Source: Pandoraea commovens
Lineage (GTDB): Bacteria > Pseudomonadota > Gammaproteobacteria > Burkholderiales > Burkholderiaceae
Direction: 5' to 3'
Assembly: GCF_902459615.1 (NCBI RefSeq)
Contig: NZ_CABPSA010000004.1
Coordinates: 248,001 to 312,000, forward strand
DNA length: 64,000 bases
Shown piece after piece: positions 40,107 through 51,059 of the stretch; positions within the stretch are counted from its first letter, which is position 1; every line of letters starts with the position of its first letter. Under the pieces are notes generated by a model. The model worked only from the letters and a program-made list of their open reading frames with translations, did no database searches and was not told where the DNA came from. Both the position numbers and the translations under genes were made by a program.

Positions 40107-41120
40107 ATGAAGGCCATCGAGATCACCCAGTACGGCGCACCGGAAGTGCTCAAGCTCACCGAGCGTGCTCGCCCCGAACTCAAGCCGGGTGAGGTGCTCA
40201 TCAAGGTGAGCGCCTCGGGCGTAAACCGCCCGGACGTGCTTCAGCGCATCGGTCAGTACCCGGTGCCGCCGGGCGCATCCGACCTGCCGGGGCTGGAAGT
40301 GGCGGGCGAAATCGTAGAAGGCGCGCAAGGTGTGCTGGATGGCGCGGACAACCGCTGGGGCCTGAAGATCGGTTCGCGGGTGTGTGCGCTGGTACAGGGC
40401 GGTGGTTACGCCGAGTACTGCACCGCGCCGCTGGCGCAGGTGCTGCCGGTGCCCGATGGGTTGTCGGATGTCGAGGCGGCGTCGTTGCCCGAGACGTTCT
40501 TCACGGTCTGGAGCAATGTGTTCGATCGTGCGCGTCTTGGCGAGACCGAAGCCGGTGAGAAGGAAACGCTGCTGGTGCAGGGTGGGACGAGCGGGATCGG
40601 CGTGACGGCGATTCAACTGGCCGTCGCTCTCGGCCATCGCGTGTTCGCCACCGCAGGCTCCGAAGACAAGGCGCGAGCCTGCGAGACATTGGGTGCCGAG
40701 CGCGGCATCAATTACAAGACGGAAGACTTTGTCGCCGTGACGAAGGAGCTCACCAAGGACCGCGGCGTGGACGTCGTCCTCGATATGGTGGGCGGCGATT
40801 ATCTGCCGCGCGAAGTGCAGGCGCTGGCCTTTGACGGACGTATCGCCATCATCGCGCTGCTGGGCGGCAGCAAGGCGACGCTGGATATGGGTGCGCTGCT
40901 GCGTCGCCGTCTCACCGTGACGGGCTCGACGCTGCGTCCGCGCTCGGTGGCCTTCAAGGCGGCCATTGCGAAGAACCTGCACGACAAGGTCTGGCCGCTG
41001 CTCGCTGCAGGCAAGATTCGTCCCGTGATTTATCAGACGTTTCCGGCCGATCAGGCGGACAAGGCCCATGCTTTGATGGAAACGAGCACGCACGTCGGCA
41101 AGATCGTGCTGACCTGGTAA
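40107..41120 (+). CDS. NAD(P)H quinone oxidoreductase, zinc-independent MDR family
   Basis: A 337-residue medium-chain dehydrogenase/reductase of the quinone oxidoreductase (PIG3-like) type. The ATG at 40107 yields the family N-terminus MKAIEITQYGAPEVLKLTE. NADPH-binding motif: LLVQGGTSGIGVTAIQLA. SASGVNRPDVLQRIGQYPVP is the substrate-side signature and no structural zinc cysteines are present. The role is likely quinone or enal reduction. The gene is 158 bases before tpiA and probably independent of it. Confidence 0.9.
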   Translation: MKAIEITQYGAPEVLKLTERARPELKPGEVLIKVSASGVNRPDVLQRIGQYPVPPGASDLPGLEVAGEIVEGAQGVLDGADNRWGLKIGSRVCALVQGGGYAEYCTAPLAQVLPVPDGLSDVEAASLPETFFTVWSNVFDRARLGETEAGEKETLLVQGGTSGIGVTAIQLAVALGHRVFATAGSEDKARACETLGAERGINYKTEDFVAVTKELTKDRGVDVVLDMVGGDYLPREVQALAFDGRIAIIALLGGSKATLDMGALLRRRLTVTGSTLRPRSVAFKAAIAKNLHDKVWPLLAAGKIRPVIYQTFPADQADKAHALMETSTHVGKIVLTW

Positions 41121-41278
41121 GCGCGTTCTGCCCGATTCGCCAGGTCCAATGCTGTGAATCCGCGTGAATGTCCCATTTCATGCGGTTTCACACGTTGGAA
41201 AACCGGCGAAATTGACCCCTATGCCCCGGACGCACTAGAATGAGAGGTTTTTCGTCTATACGCATTGGGGGATAAGGC

Positions 41279-42079
41279 GTGACAACTGGTACCGCAGCTT
41301 CGGCTCGCACCATCAGCCGTAAGGCTGGCAAGCTCGTCGTGGGCAATTGGAAACTGCACGGCAGTCTGGCCGGCAATGAGGCGCTGTTGGGCGACCTGCT
41401 GGCTTCGCCTGTGCTGAGCGCACCGGGCGTGACCGCGGCGGTTTGTGTGCCGTTCCCCTATCTCGCACAATGCCAGACCCGTCTCTCGGGGCAGGTGCTG
41501 GGCTTCGGCGCGCAGGACGTATCGGCGCAAGTGAACGGCGCGTTCACCGGCGAAGTCGCCGCGCAGATGATCGCCGAATTCGGCGCGAAGTTCGTGATCG
41601 TCGGTCACTCGGAGCGTCGTGCGTATCACGGCGAGACGGATGCGAGCGTGGCGGCCAAGACGCTGCGCGTGCTCGATGCCGGTATGACGCCGATCGTGTG
41701 CATTGGCGAAACGCTGGCCGAGCGCGAAGCCGGTGAGACGACGGCAGTCGTCACGCGTCAGCTCGAAACGGTGCTCGCGGCACTGACGGTCGAGCAAGCT
41801 ACGCAGATCGTCGTTGCCTACGAACCGGTCTGGGCGATCGGCACGGGCAAGACAGCGACGTCGGCGCAAGCGCAGGAAGTGCATGCGCATCTGCGTTCGC
41901 TGTTGCGTGCGAAGGGTGAGGCGGTTGTGGATGTGGCGGTGTTGTATGGCGGCAGTGTGAAGCCGGACAACGCGGCCGAACTGTTCTCGATGGCGGACGT
42001 CGATGGCGGTCTGATCGGCGGCGCGGCATTGAAGGCAGCAGATTTTCTGGCGATTTGCGAGGCAGGTCTGTCGCGCTGA
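41279..42079 (+). CDS. tpiA: Triosephosphate isomerase
   Basis: TpiA interconverts dihydroxyacetone phosphate and glyceraldehyde 3-phosphate. The 266-residue product starts at a GTG preceded by GGGG and AAGG. Catalytic elements are NWKLHG with the substrate lysine, VGHSERR with the electrophilic histidine, and [14 protein letters not shown] with the base glutamate. An 18-residue N-terminal extension precedes the usual VVGNWK start. The secG gene follows after 100 bases, a common pairing (tpiA-secG) in bacteria. Confidence 0.97.
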   Translation: MTTGTAASARTISRKAGKLVVGNWKLHGSLAGNEALLGDLLASPVLSAPGVTAAVCVPFPYLAQCQTRLSGQVLGFGAQDVSAQVNGAFTGEVAAQMIAEFGAKFVIVGHSERRAYHGETDASVAAKTLRVLDAGMTPIVCIGETLAEREAGETTAVVTRQLETVLAALTVEQATQIVVAYEPVWAIGTGKTATSAQAQEVHAHLRSLLRAKGEAVVDVAVLYGGSVKPDNAAELFSMADVDGGLIGGAALKAADFLAICEAGLSR

Positions 42080-42179
42080 TGCCAATACCGTTTGTTGTAA
42101 CGGTATGAAATAGTCATGACGCAGTGCACCAATTTCGCTGCGAATCGGATGAATTGGATTCTTCTATACGGGTGTTGAG

Positions 42180-42548
42180 ATGGGGTTGTTGAAAACGTTG
42201 TTGATCGTGGTGCAGGTGCTTTCCGCGCTGGGCATCATCGGTCTGGTGTTGTTGCAGCATGGCAAGGGCGCCGACATGGGCGCGGCATTCGGCAGCGGTT
42301 CGTCGGGTAGTCTTTTCGGCGCATCGGGCTCGGCCAACTTCCTGTCGCGCACCACGGCTGCACTGGCTGCCGTGTTCTTCGTGACCACGCTGGGCCTGAC
42401 TTATATGGGTTCGTACAAGCCGGCATCAAACATCGGTGTCCTTGGTAATTTGCCTGCGGCGACTGCGCCGACAACGGCTTCCGCACCCGCTGCAGCAAGT
42501 GCTCCGGCACCCGCTTCGGCTGCGAATCCGCAAGACGTGCCGAAGTAA
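42180..42548 (+). CDS. secG: Protein translocase subunit SecG
   Basis: SecG is a small membrane subunit of the SecYEG channel that helps the SecA cycle. The 122-residue product has two membrane helices (about residues 4-24 and 56-78) separated by the conserved cytoplasmic loop HGKGADMGAAFGSGSSGSLFG. The tail from residue 90 is Ala/Pro-rich and variable. Position after tpiA and before a tRNA-Leu gene and nuoA is standard. Confidence 0.95.
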   Translation: MGLLKTLLIVVQVLSALGIIGLVLLQHGKGADMGAAFGSGSSGSLFGASGSANFLSRTTAALAAVFFVTTLGLTYMGSYKPASNIGVLGNLPAATAPTTASAPAAASAPAPASAANPQDVPK

Positions 42549-42612
42549 TTCGCATTGCGTTTGTGACAAGTAATACGTTGTAAAGAAAGTTGAAAAAAAA
42601 TCGATTTGTGCA

Positions 42613-42641
42613 TTGAACAAAATGCCGAAGGGCGCTAATAT
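42613..42641 (+). promoter_or_regulatory. Sigma-70-type promoter of tRNA-Leu
   Basis: TTGAAC (42613-42618) and TAATAT (42636-42641) have exactly 17 bases between them, about 50 bases before the tRNA. This is the best -35/-10 pair I found in the window. Confidence 0.7.
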
Positions 42642-42690
42642 AGCGGTCTTGAAGCGATTCGTAAGTGACAGCGGATTGCAGACTATGAAT

Positions 42691-42775
42691 GCCGACGTGG
42701 TGAAATTGGTAGACACGCTATCTTGAGGGGGTAGTGGCGAAAGCTGTGCGAGTTCGAGTCTCGCCGTCGGCACCA
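42691..42775 (+). tRNA. tRNA-Leu (anticodon GAG)
   Basis: An 85-base gene with encoded CCA. The acceptor stem GCCGACG pairs with CGTCGGC. The anticodon arm is CTATC/GGTAG around the loop TTGAGGG, so the anticodon GAG (42725-42727) reads CUC and CUU. The variable arm is long, as in leucine tRNAs, and GAGTTCGAGTC holds the T loop. It sits between secG and nuoA with its own promoter and terminator. Confidence 0.97.
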
Positions 42776-42785
42776 CAGTTCTACG

Positions 42786-42827
42786 ATGCCAGCCTTGCGT
42801 TTATGCTTTGGCTGGCATTTTATTTTG
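42786..42827 (+). terminator. Terminator after tRNA-Leu
   Basis: A 9-bp stem ATGCCAGCC with GGCTGGCAT, a 15-base loop, then TTTATTTTGT. It ends the tRNA transcript before nuoA. Confidence 0.75.
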
Positions 42828-42905
42828 TGCTCACCGTTCATCCGCTTTCCGGTCCCCACACCATCGACGAGAGCGGTTCTTTGAACTAACCGAAAGAGGG
42901 TAGAG

Positions 42906-43265
42906 TTGAACCTCGGAACCTATTATCCCGTCCTGCTGTTTATTCTGGTAGGTGGCGGTCTTGGGGCGGTACTGATTGGCGTCGGTAAATTCCTCGGCCC
43001 CAACAATCCCGACAGCGAAAAACTCTCTCCGTACGAGTGCGGCTTCGAGGCATTCGAAGACGCGCGCATGAAGTTCGATGTGCGCTACTATCTCGTCGCC
43101 ATCCTTTTCATCCTGTTCGATCTCGAAACGGCATTTCTGTTTCCGTGGGGCGTCGCCCTGCGCGATATCGGCTGGGTGGGCTTTATCTCCATGATGGGTT
43201 TCCTGCTTGAACTGCTGGTCGGTTTCGTTTTCCTGTGGAAGCGCGGTGCGCTCGACTGGGAATAA
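42906..43265 (+). CDS. nuoA: NADH-quinone oxidoreductase subunit A
   Basis: The first gene of the complex I operon; NuoA is a three-helix membrane subunit near the quinone site. The TTG at 42906 has a purine-rich site (AAAGAGGG) upstream. The 119-residue product has the conserved loop [18 protein letters not shown] with its Cys, and [11 protein letters not shown] in helix 2. Promoter for the operon is not obvious in the 78 bases after the tRNA terminator, so read-through from upstream may contribute. Confidence 0.97.
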   Translation: MNLGTYYPVLLFILVGGGLGAVLIGVGKFLGPNNPDSEKLSPYECGFEAFEDARMKFDVRYYLVAILFILFDLETAFLFPWGVALRDIGWVGFISMMGFLLELLVGFVFLWKRGALDWE

Positions 43266-43313
43266 GACCGTCAACGTAACTGGCAGCATTGCAGAAGGAT
43301 TCAGGGTAAGCAT

Positions 43314-43793
43314 ATGAGCATCGAAGGGGTTTTGCGCGAAGGGTTCGTCACCACCACGGCTGACAAACTCATCAACTGGACGCGTACAGGTTCGCTTTGG
43401 CCGATGACGTTCGGCCTCGCGTGCTGTGCCGTTGAAATGATGCACGCCGGCGCGGCGCGTTACGATCTGGACCGGTTTGGCGTGGTGTTCCGCCCCAGCC
43501 CGCGTCAGTCGGACGTGATGATCGTGGCCGGTACGCTGTGCAACAAGATGGCGCCTGCGCTGCGCAAGGTCTACGACCAGATGGCCGAGCCGCGTTGGGT
43601 GATCTCGATGGGGTCGTGCGCCAACGGCGGCGGCTACTATCACTATTCCTACTCGGTGGTGCGCGGTTGCGATCGCATCGTGCCGGTCGACGTCTACGTG
43701 CCGGGCTGTCCGCCGACGGCCGAGGCGCTGGTCTACGGCATCATCCAGTTGCAGTCGAAGATCAAGCGGACTGCGACGATCGCGCGTAAATAA
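43314..43793 (+). CDS. nuoB: NADH-quinone oxidoreductase subunit B
   Basis: NuoB carries cluster N2, the terminal iron-sulfur centre that passes electrons to quinone. Its four ligands are all present: Cys37 and Cys38 (LACCAVEMM), Cys102 ([11 protein letters not shown]) and Cys132 (VPGCPPTAE). The 159-residue product has normal length and lies 48 bases after nuoA and 12 before nuoC. Confidence 0.98.
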   Translation: MSIEGVLREGFVTTTADKLINWTRTGSLWPMTFGLACCAVEMMHAGAARYDLDRFGVVFRPSPRQSDVMIVAGTLCNKMAPALRKVYDQMAEPRWVISMGSCANGGGYYHYSYSVVRGCDRIVPVDVYVPGCPPTAEALVYGIIQLQSKIKRTATIARK

Positions 43794-43805
43794 CCGCTAC
43801 CGCCC

Positions 43806-44405
43806 ATGTCTACACTAGAAAAACTCAAGACCACCCTGCAAAACGTGCTTGGCCCCCGGGCCGAGCAGTTGGTGGAAGCCCTCGACGAGCTCACGCTCAC
43901 CGTCAAGGCTAGCGACTATCTCGAAGTGGCGCGTACGCTGCGCGATCATCCCGAGCTGAAGTTCGAGCAACTGATGGACGTTGCCGGTCTCGACTATTCG
44001 GCTTACGGCGATGGCGCTTATGACGGTCCGCGTTACGCCGCCGTGTCGCATCTGCTCTCGCTCACCCACAACTGGCGTCTGCGTGTGCGCGTGTTCGCAC
44101 CGGAAGACGATCTGCCGGTCGTGGCATCGCTGATCGATCTGTGGAGCTCGGCCGACTGGTTCGAGCGCGAAGCATTCGATCTGGTCGGTATCGTGTTCGA
44201 AGGTCACCCGGACCTGCGCCGTATTCTCACGGATTACGGTTTCATCGGTCACCCGTTCCGCAAGGACTTCCCGACGTCGGGTTATGTCGAGATGCGTTAC
44301 GACCCGGAGCAGAAGCGAGTGATCTATCAGCCGGTGACGATCGAGCCGCGCGAAATTACGCCGCGCATCATCCGCGAAGAGCATTACGCCGGTCTGAAAC
44401 ATTAA
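43806..44405 (+). CDS. nuoC: NADH-quinone oxidoreductase subunit C
   Basis: NuoC is a hydrophilic subunit of the peripheral arm that packs against NuoB and NuoD. The 199-residue product has the 30-kDa subunit signature ERESFDL-like segment as [20 protein letters not shown], then [13 protein letters not shown]. It is a separate gene, unlike the fused nuoCD of enterobacteria. Confidence 0.97.
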   Translation: MSTLEKLKTTLQNVLGPRAEQLVEALDELTLTVKASDYLEVARTLRDHPELKFEQLMDVAGLDYSAYGDGAYDGPRYAAVSHLLSLTHNWRLRVRVFAPEDDLPVVASLIDLWSSADWFEREAFDLVGIVFEGHPDLRRILTDYGFIGHPFRKDFPTSGYVEMRYDPEQKRVIYQPVTIEPREITPRIIREEHYAGLKH

Positions 44406-44414
44406 GGTGGCCTT

Positions 44415-45668
44415 GTGGCAGACATCAAGAACTACACCCTGAACTTCGGTCCGCAGCACCCGGCAGCGCACGGCGTGCTGCGCCTGGTGCTCGAGCTGGA
44501 CGGCGAAGTCATCCAGCGTGCCGATCCGCACATCGGCCTGTTGCACCGCGCGACCGAAAAACTCGCCGAATCGAAGACGTTCCTGCAATCCGTGCCGTAC
44601 ATGGATCGTCTCGATTATGTGTCGATGATGTGCAATGAGCACGCATACGTCATGGCGATCGAAAAGCTGCTCGGCGTCGACGTGCCGATTCGCGCACAAT
44701 ACATCCGTGTGATGTTCGACGAGATCACGCGCGTGCTGAACCACCTGATGTGGATCGGCTCGCACGCCCTCGACGTGGGCGCGATGGCCGTGTTCCTGTA
44801 CGCCTTCCGTGAACGCGAAGATCTGTTCGACGTGTACGAAGCCGTCTCGGGTGCACGTATGCACGCGGCCTACTACCGTCCGGGCGGCGTGTATCGCGAC
44901 CTGCCGGACACGATGCCGAAATATCGTGCGTCGAAGATGCACAACGAGCGCGCGATCAAGAAGATGAACGAAGCACGCGAAGGCTCGCTGCTCGACTTCA
45001 TCGAAGATTTCGCCATCCGTTTCCCGAAGTGTGTCGACGAGTACGAAACGCTGCTCACCGACAACCGTATCTGGAAGCAGCGTCTGGTGGGTATCGGCGT
45101 GGTGTCGCCTGAGCGCGCGATGCAGCTCGGCTTCTCCGGCGCGATGCTGCGCGGTTCGGGCATTGCCTGGGACTTGCGCAAGAAGCAGCCGTACGAAGTG
45201 TACGACCGCCTCGATTTCGAAATTCCGGTGGGTAAGGAAGGCGATTGCTACGACCGTTATCTGGTGCGCGTGGAAGAAATGCGCCAGTCGGCCAGCCTGA
45301 TTCGCCAGTGCGTGAAGTGGCTGCGTGAAAATCCGGGTCCGGTGATCACCGACAACCACAAGGTGGCTCCGCCGTCGCGCGTCGAAATGAAGTCGAACAT
45401 GGAAGAGCTGATTCACCACTTCAAGCTCTTCACGGAAGGTTTCCACGTGCCCGCTGGCGAGACGTATGCCGCTGTCGAGCACCCGAAGGGCGAGTTCGGT
45501 ATCTATCTGGTGTCGGACGGTGCCAACAAGCCGTATCGCCTGAAGATTCGTGCGCCGGGCTTTGCCCACCTTTCGGCGCTCAACGAGATGGCGAAGGGTC
45601 ACATGATTGCCGATGCTGTGGCGATCATCGGTACCCAGGATATCGTGTTCGGCGAGATCGATCGCTAA
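44415..45668 (+). CDS. nuoD: NADH-quinone oxidoreductase subunit D
   Basis: NuoD forms the quinone pocket with NuoB. The GTG at 44415 gives 417 residues beginning [20 protein letters not shown], which holds the conserved His-Pro-Ala-Ala-His segment. [11 protein letters not shown] and [10 protein letters not shown] segments match the 49-kDa subunit family. A ribosome site overlaps the nuoC stop. A 171-base gap follows before nuoE. Confidence 0.98.
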   Translation: MADIKNYTLNFGPQHPAAHGVLRLVLELDGEVIQRADPHIGLLHRATEKLAESKTFLQSVPYMDRLDYVSMMCNEHAYVMAIEKLLGVDVPIRAQYIRVMFDEITRVLNHLMWIGSHALDVGAMAVFLYAFREREDLFDVYEAVSGARMHAAYYRPGGVYRDLPDTMPKYRASKMHNERAIKKMNEAREGSLLDFIEDFAIRFPKCVDEYETLLTDNRIWKQRLVGIGVVSPERAMQLGFSGAMLRGSGIAWDLRKKQPYEVYDRLDFEIPVGKEGDCYDRYLVRVEEMRQSASLIRQCVKWLRENPGPVITDNHKVAPPSRVEMKSNMEELIHHFKLFTEGFHVPAGETYAAVEHPKGEFGIYLVSDGANKPYRLKIRAPGFAHLSALNEMAKGHMIADAVAIIGTQDIVFGEIDR

Positions 45669-45839
45669 GTGCGCAGCGGGCGCCTTGTGCGTTTCGCGAG
45701 TTTTTTTCGGCGGGGTTTCGCAGGTCGATACCGTTGCCGTTCCAGTAGCCGTGCCAGTAGTGCGTGGGCAGTCGACAAAATCGGCGCGCCCGCGCTGGCA
45801 CGAGCGGGGATAACGTTTTAGAGAACAGTCGGATCGGAA

Positions 45840-46340
45840 ATGCTTTCTCCCGAAGCCCTGAAGAAAATCGACCGTGCCGTTGCCAAATACCCTGCCGAGC
45901 AGAAGCAGTCGGCAGTGATGCACGCCCTTGCCGTAGCGCAGGTCGAAAAAGGCTGGTTGTCGCCCGAAGTGATGCAATTCGTGGCGGAATACCTCGACAT
46001 GCCCGCAGTCGCGGTGCAAGAGGTTGCAACCTTCTACACCATGTTCAACACGAGCCCGACGGGCAAGTTCAAGTTGACCGTGTGCACGAACCTGCCTTGC
46101 CAGCTCACGCGTGGCGAAGAAATGGCCAAGTACCTGAAGGAGAAGTTGGGCGTCGAGTATGGCGACATCACGCCCGACGGCCTCTTCACGGTCAAGGAAG
46201 GCGAGTGCATGGGCGCTTGTGGCGACGCTCCCGTCATGCTGGTGAATAACCATCGCATGTGCGGCTTCATGAACGAAGAAAAGGTCGACGCGCTCATCAA
46301 CGAGCTGACGGCCAAGGGCGCTGCAGGAGAGAAAGCATGA
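45840..46340 (+). CDS. nuoE: NADH-quinone oxidoreductase subunit E
   Basis: NuoE holds the 2Fe-2S cluster N1a in the NADH-oxidising module. All four ligands are present: Cys82, Cys87, Cys123 and Cys127 (VCTNLPC and [11 protein letters not shown]). The product is 166 residues. Its stop overlaps the nuoF start (46337-46340), so the two are translationally coupled. The 171 bases upstream contain no gene but include a short T-run and AT-rich patches before the start. Confidence 0.97.
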   Translation: MLSPEALKKIDRAVAKYPAEQKQSAVMHALAVAQVEKGWLSPEVMQFVAEYLDMPAVAVQEVATFYTMFNTSPTGKFKLTVCTNLPCQLTRGEEMAKYLKEKLGVEYGDITPDGLFTVKEGECMGACGDAPVMLVNNHRMCGFMNEEKVDALINELTAKGAAGEKA

Positions 46341-47629
46341 CGTCGCTGCACAACCGTCACATCAAGCCGCTGATTCTTGCCGATCTGAACGGCGAGAACT
46401 GGCACCTCGAAGATTACGTCAAGCGCGGTGGTTACCAGCAGCTCGCACGTATTCTGAAAGAAGGCATCACGCCGGAGCAGGTGATTGCCGACGTCAAGGC
46501 GTCGGGCCTGCGTGGTCGTGGAGGCGCAGGCTTCCCGACCGGTCTGAAGTGGAGCTTCATGCCGCGCGCGTTCCCGGGTCAGAAGTACCTCGTCTGCAAT
46601 TCGGACGAAGGCGAGCCGGGTACGTTCAAAGACCGCGACATCATGCGCTACAACCCGCATTCGCTGATCGAAGGGATGGCCATCGGTGCTTACGCCATGG
46701 GCATTTCGGTCGGCTATAACTACATCCACGGTGAAATCTACGAAGTGTACGAACGCTTCGAGGAAGCCCTGGACGAAGCGCGCGCAGCCGGTTATCTGGG
46801 CAAGAACATTCTGGGTACTGACTTCTCGTTCGAGTTGCATGCTCACCACGGTTACGGTGCGTACATCTGCGGCGAAGAGACTGCGTTGCTCGAATCGCTC
46901 GAAGGCAAGAAGGGTCAACCGCGTTTCAAGCCGCCTTTCCCGGCAAGCTTCGGTCTGTACGGTAAGCCTACGACCATCAACAACACCGAAACGTTCGCAG
47001 CCGTTCCGTTCTTGCTGGCCACGGGCCCGCAGCAGTATCTGGAAATGGGCAAGCCGAACAACGGCGGCACCAAGATCTTCTCGGTGTCGGGCGACGTCGA
47101 GCTGCCGGGTAACTACGAAGTGCCGCTGGGCACGCCGTTCGGCGAACTGCTCGAACTGGCCGGTGGTATGCGCGGTGGCAAGAAGTTGAAGGCAGTGATT
47201 CCTGGCGGTTCGTCGGCACCTGTCGTGCCGGCCGGGCTGATGATGGAAACCACGATGGACTACGACAGCATCGCCAAGGCTGGCTCGATGCTGGGTTCGG
47301 GCGCGGTGATCGTCATGGACGAAACGCGCTGCATGGTGAAGTCGCTGCTGCGTCTGTCGTACTTCTACTACGAAGAATCGTGCGGTCAGTGCACGCCGTG
47401 CCGTGAAGGTACTGGCTGGCTGTGGCGCGTGGTCAATCGTATCGAGCATGGTGAAGGCCGCAAGGAAGATCTGGACCTGCTCAACTCGGTGGCCGAGAAC
47501 ATCATGGGCCGTACCATTTGCGCGCTGGGCGATGCCGCAGCGATGCCGGTGCGCGGCATGCTCAAACACTTCTGGGACGAGTTCGCCTACCACGTCGAGC
47601 ACAAGCATTGCTTGGTCGGCGCTCACTAA
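46337..47629 (+). CDS. nuoF: NADH-quinone oxidoreductase subunit F
   Basis: NuoF binds NADH and FMN and takes the hydride. The ATG at 46337 gives 430 residues. The NADH site [10 protein letters not shown] is at residues 60-69, the FMN region includes [17 protein letters not shown], and the N3 4Fe-4S ligands are in [15 protein letters not shown] with the fourth Cys in TICALGD. The longer upstream frame is not used. Confidence 0.98.
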   Translation: MTSLHNRHIKPLILADLNGENWHLEDYVKRGGYQQLARILKEGITPEQVIADVKASGLRGRGGAGFPTGLKWSFMPRAFPGQKYLVCNSDEGEPGTFKDRDIMRYNPHSLIEGMAIGAYAMGISVGYNYIHGEIYEVYERFEEALDEARAAGYLGKNILGTDFSFELHAHHGYGAYICGEETALLESLEGKKGQPRFKPPFPASFGLYGKPTTINNTETFAAVPFLLATGPQQYLEMGKPNNGGTKIFSVSGDVELPGNYEVPLGTPFGELLELAGGMRGGKKLKAVIPGGSSAPVVPAGLMMETTMDYDSIAKAGSMLGSGAVIVMDETRCMVKSLLRLSYFYYEESCGQCTPCREGTGWLWRVVNRIEHGEGRKEDLDLLNSVAENIMGRTICALGDAAAMPVRGMLKHFWDEFAYHVEHKHCLVGAH

Positions 47630-47658
47630 TCCCTTTTGACGCTTGGCATTGAACCGCT

Positions 47659-49971
47659 ATGGTTGAAATCGAAATTGACGGCCAAAAGGTCGAGGTGCCC
47701 GAAGGCAGCATGGTGATCCAGGCTGCCAAAAAGAACGGCACCTATATTCCCCACTTCTGTTACCACAAGAAGCTGTCCATCGCTGCGAACTGCCGCATGT
47801 GCCTGGTCGAGGTCGAGAAGGCCCCGAAGGCTGTGCCGGCATGCGCTACGCCGGTGGCCAACGGCATGATCGTGCGCACGAACTCCGAGAAGGCTGTGAA
47901 AGCACAGCAATCGGTGATGGAGTTCCTGCTGATCAACCACCCGCTCGACTGCCCGATCTGCGATCAGGGCGGTGAGTGCCAACTGCAAGATCTGGCAGTG
48001 GGCTACGGTAAGTCGGCTTCGCGCTATCAGGAAGAGAAGCGCGTGGTGTTCCACAAGAACGTGGGCCCGCTCATCTCGATGGAAGAGATGTCGCGCTGCA
48101 TTCACTGCACCCGCTGCGTGCGTTTCGGCCAGGAAGTGGCCGGCGTCATGGAATTCGGCATGCTGGGTCGCGGTGAGCACTCGGAAATCACGTCGTTCGT
48201 CGGCAAGACGGTCGACTCCGAACTCTCGGGCAACATGATCGACCTGTGCCCGGTCGGAGCACTCACCTCGAAGCCGTTCCGCTACAGCGCCCGTACGTGG
48301 GAACTGTCGCGCCGCAAGTCGGTGAGCCCTCACGATGGCGTGGGTGCGAACCTCGTGGTGCAAGTGAAGAACAACAAGGTCATGCGCGTTGTGCCGCTCG
48401 AAAACGAAGCGGTCAACGAGTGCTGGATTTCGGACAAGGATCGCTTCTCGTACGAAGGCCTGAACAGCGACGACCGTCTCACCAAGCCGATGCTCAAGCA
48501 GGGCGGCGAGTGGCACGAAGTCGACTGGCAGACGGCGCTTGAGTACGTCGGTCACGGTCTGACGGACATCATCCGCGACTTCGGGGCCGACGCGGTTGCC
48601 GCGCTGGCTTCGCCGCACGCCACGATCGAAGAACTGCACCTGTTGCAGAAGTTCGTGCGCGCACTGGGTAGCGACAACGTCGACTTCCGTCTGCGTCAGA
48701 CGGATGTGTCGGGCGGCACTCAGGGTGCCCCGTGGCTCGGCCTGCCGATCGCCGAACTCGATACGCTGCAAAGCGCGCTGGTCATCGGCTCGTTCCTGCG
48801 TAAGGATCATCCGCTGTTCGCCTCGCGTCTGCGCTCGGCTGTGAAGGCCGGTGGTCAACTGAATCTGCTGCATGCCTCGGACGACGATCTGCTGGTGAAG
48901 CTCGCCAACAAGATCATCGCAGCGCCGAGCGCCTGGGTGAGCGAACTGGCAGGTATCGCCGTCGCCGCTGCGGCTGCCAAGGGCGTTGCCGCTCCGGCAG
49001 AACTGGCCGGTGTGAACGCCAGCGACGCCGCCAAGGCGATCGCCGCTTCGCTGATCAACGGCGAGCGTCGTGCGATTCTGCTGGGTAACGCCGTTGTCCA
49101 GCATCCGCAATTCGCTCAACTGCACGCCATCGCGCAAGTCATCGCCGACATCACCGGTGCGAAGCTGGGCTTCCTGACGGAAGGCGCGAACACGGTGGGC
49201 GGTTATGCGGTGAAGGCCTTGAGCGCGAAGGGCGCTGCGGCACTGTTCGCACAGCCGCGTCAGGCTTACCTGCTGCTCAACGCCGAGCCGGAGTTCGACT
49301 CGGCCGACGCGAAGCAAGCACTCACGGCATTGACCGCCGCGAAGATGGTCGTCTCGCTCTCGCCGTTCAAGCACGGCCTCGAATACGCCGACGTGCTGCT
49401 GCCGATCGCTCCGTTCACGGAAACGGCCGGTACGTTCGTCAACGCCGAAGGTCTGCCGCAACACTTCAACGGTGTGGTGCGTGCGCTGGGCGACACGCGT
49501 CCGGGCTGGAAGGTGCTGCGCGTGCTGGGCAACCTGCTCAAGCTGCAAGGTTTCGAGCAAGACACTGCAGAACAGGTGCGTGACGAAGCGCTGGCCGGTT
49601 TCTCGGCTGCGTCGCTCGACAACCGCGCCCGCGCGGCACTGGTGGCACCGAAGGCTGCAGGTCAGGGTCTGGAGCGTCTGGCCGATGTGCCGATCTACGC
49701 TGCCGACGCGCTCGTGCGCCGCGCACCGTCGCTGCAACTGACCAACGATGCCAAGGCTGCGCTGCGCGCAACGCTGCCGGCTGCGCTGTTCGACAGCCTG
49801 GGTCTCGCCAAGGGCGACGCGGTTCGCGTGCGTCAGGGCGACGCCGTGGTCACGCTGCCGGCCGCTCGCTCGGAAACGCTGCCCGCCAATGTGGTGCGTG
49901 TACCGGCAGCCACGCCGGCGTCCGCCGCGCTTGGCGCGATGTTCGGTGAAATCTCGGTGGAGAAGGCGTAA
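47659..49971 (+). CDS. nuoG: NADH-quinone oxidoreductase subunit G
   Basis: NuoG carries the chain of clusters from N3 to N2. The 770-residue product begins with a 2Fe-2S domain (Cys34, Cys45, Cys48, Cys62), then the His/Cys-liganded N5 site in HPLDCPICDQGGEC and a 4Fe-4S motif in RCIHCTRCVRF. The C-terminal part is the molybdopterin-oxidoreductase-like fold without bound cofactor. It is shorter than the enteric form and Ala-rich in its last 400 residues. nuoH begins immediately after its stop. Confidence 0.96.
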   Translation: MVEIEIDGQKVEVPEGSMVIQAAKKNGTYIPHFCYHKKLSIAANCRMCLVEVEKAPKAVPACATPVANGMIVRTNSEKAVKAQQSVMEFLLINHPLDCPICDQGGECQLQDLAVGYGKSASRYQEEKRVVFHKNVGPLISMEEMSRCIHCTRCVRFGQEVAGVMEFGMLGRGEHSEITSFVGKTVDSELSGNMIDLCPVGALTSKPFRYSARTWELSRRKSVSPHDGVGANLVVQVKNNKVMRVVPLENEAVNECWISDKDRFSYEGLNSDDRLTKPMLKQGGEWHEVDWQTALEYVGHGLTDIIRDFGADAVAALASPHATIEELHLLQKFVRALGSDNVDFRLRQTDVSGGTQGAPWLGLPIAELDTLQSALVIGSFLRKDHPLFASRLRSAVKAGGQLNLLHASDDDLLVKLANKIIAAPSAWVSELAGIAVAAAAAKGVAAPAELAGVNASDAAKAIAASLINGERRAILLGNAVVQHPQFAQLHAIAQVIADITGAKLGFLTEGANTVGGYAVKALSAKGAAALFAQPRQAYLLLNAEPEFDSADAKQALTALTAAKMVVSLSPFKHGLEYADVLLPIAPFTETAGTFVNAEGLPQHFNGVVRALGDTRPGWKVLRVLGNLLKLQGFEQDTAEQVRDEALAGFSAASLDNRARAALVAPKAAGQGLERLADVPIYAADALVRRAPSLQLTNDAKAALRATLPAALFDSLGLAKGDAVRVRQGDAVVTLPAARSETLPANVVRVPAATPASAALGAMFGEISVEKA

Positions 49972-51036
49972 ATGAGCCTGAACGAAGTCATCAATCAATA
50001 CGGCACGCAGCTGCTGGGCGTTGCCTGGCCGACGGTGTGGGCGCTGGTCCGCATTCTCGTCGTCGCCGTGATTCTGCTGCTGTGCGTGGCGTATCTGATT
50101 CTGTGGGAGCGTAAGCTCATCGGCTGGATGCACGTGCGTCTCGGTCCGAACCGCGTGGGTCCGGCAGGTTTGCTCCAGCCGATCGCCGACGTGTTGAAGC
50201 TGTTGCTCAAGGAAGTGATCACGCCGTCGCAAGTCAGCAAGGGCATTTACGCCATCGCTCCGGTGATGGCCGTGTTGCCGGCGTTTGCGATCTGGGCGGT
50301 GATCCCGTTCCAGCCGGGCGCGGTGCTGGCCGACGTGAACGCCGGTCTGCTTTACGCGATGGCCATTTCGTCGATCGGTGTCTACGGCGTGATTCTCGCC
50401 GGCTGGGCCTCGAACTCGAAGTACGCCTTCCTCGGTGCCATGCGTGCATCGGCTCAGATGATTTCGTATGAAATCGCCATGGGCTTCGCGCTGGTTACGG
50501 TGCTGATGACGGCCGGCTCGCTCAATCTGTCGGACATCGTGCGCTCGCAAGAACACGGCATGTTCGCGGGCATGGGGCTGAACCTGCTGTCGTGGAACTG
50601 GATTCCGCTGCTGCCGATGTTCGTCGTCTACTTCATCTCGGGCATTGCGGAAACGAACCGCCACCCGTTCGACGTGGTGGAAGGCGAGTCGGAAATCGTG
50701 GCCGGTCACATGATCGAATACTCGGGCATGGGCTTCGCCCTGTTCTTCCTGGCCGAGTACATCAACATGATCATCATCTCGGCGCTGGCCTCGGTGCTGT
50801 TCCTGGGTGGCTGGAGTGCGCCGTTCGGCTTCCTGTCGTTCATCCCGGGTGTGTTCTGGCTGGCTTTCAAGGTGTTCCTGCTGCTGTCGGTGTTCATCTG
50901 GGTGCGTGCGACGTTCCCGCGCTACCGCTACGACCAGATCATGCGTCTGGGCTGGAAGGTGTTCCTGCCGTTGACGATCCTCTGGGTGATCGTGGTTGGG
51001 GGCTGGATCATGTCTCCCTGGAACATCTGGGGCTGA
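49972..51036 (+). CDS. nuoH: NADH-quinone oxidoreductase subunit H
   Basis: NuoH is the membrane subunit next to the quinone channel. The 354-residue product has eight hydrophobic helices, the conserved [20 protein letters not shown] loop and the [19 protein letters not shown] loop with its acidic residues. No bases separate it from nuoG. Confidence 0.98.
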   Translation: MSLNEVINQYGTQLLGVAWPTVWALVRILVVAVILLLCVAYLILWERKLIGWMHVRLGPNRVGPAGLLQPIADVLKLLLKEVITPSQVSKGIYAIAPVMAVLPAFAIWAVIPFQPGAVLADVNAGLLYAMAISSIGVYGVILAGWASNSKYAFLGAMRASAQMISYEIAMGFALVTVLMTAGSLNLSDIVRSQEHGMFAGMGLNLLSWNWIPLLPMFVVYFISGIAETNRHPFDVVEGESEIVAGHMIEYSGMGFALFFLAEYINMIIISALASVLFLGGWSAPFGFLSFIPGVFWLAFKVFLLLSVFIWVRATFPRYRYDQIMRLGWKVFLPLTILWVIVVGGWIMSPWNIWG

Positions 51037-51059
51037 GGCGAACGGAGTAGAGGAATCCC

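Noticed and set aside
43815-46253. Open frame of about 812 codons on the minus strand opposite nuoC to nuoE
   Set aside because: Shadow of the nuo genes; no ribosome site and no protein-like motifs.
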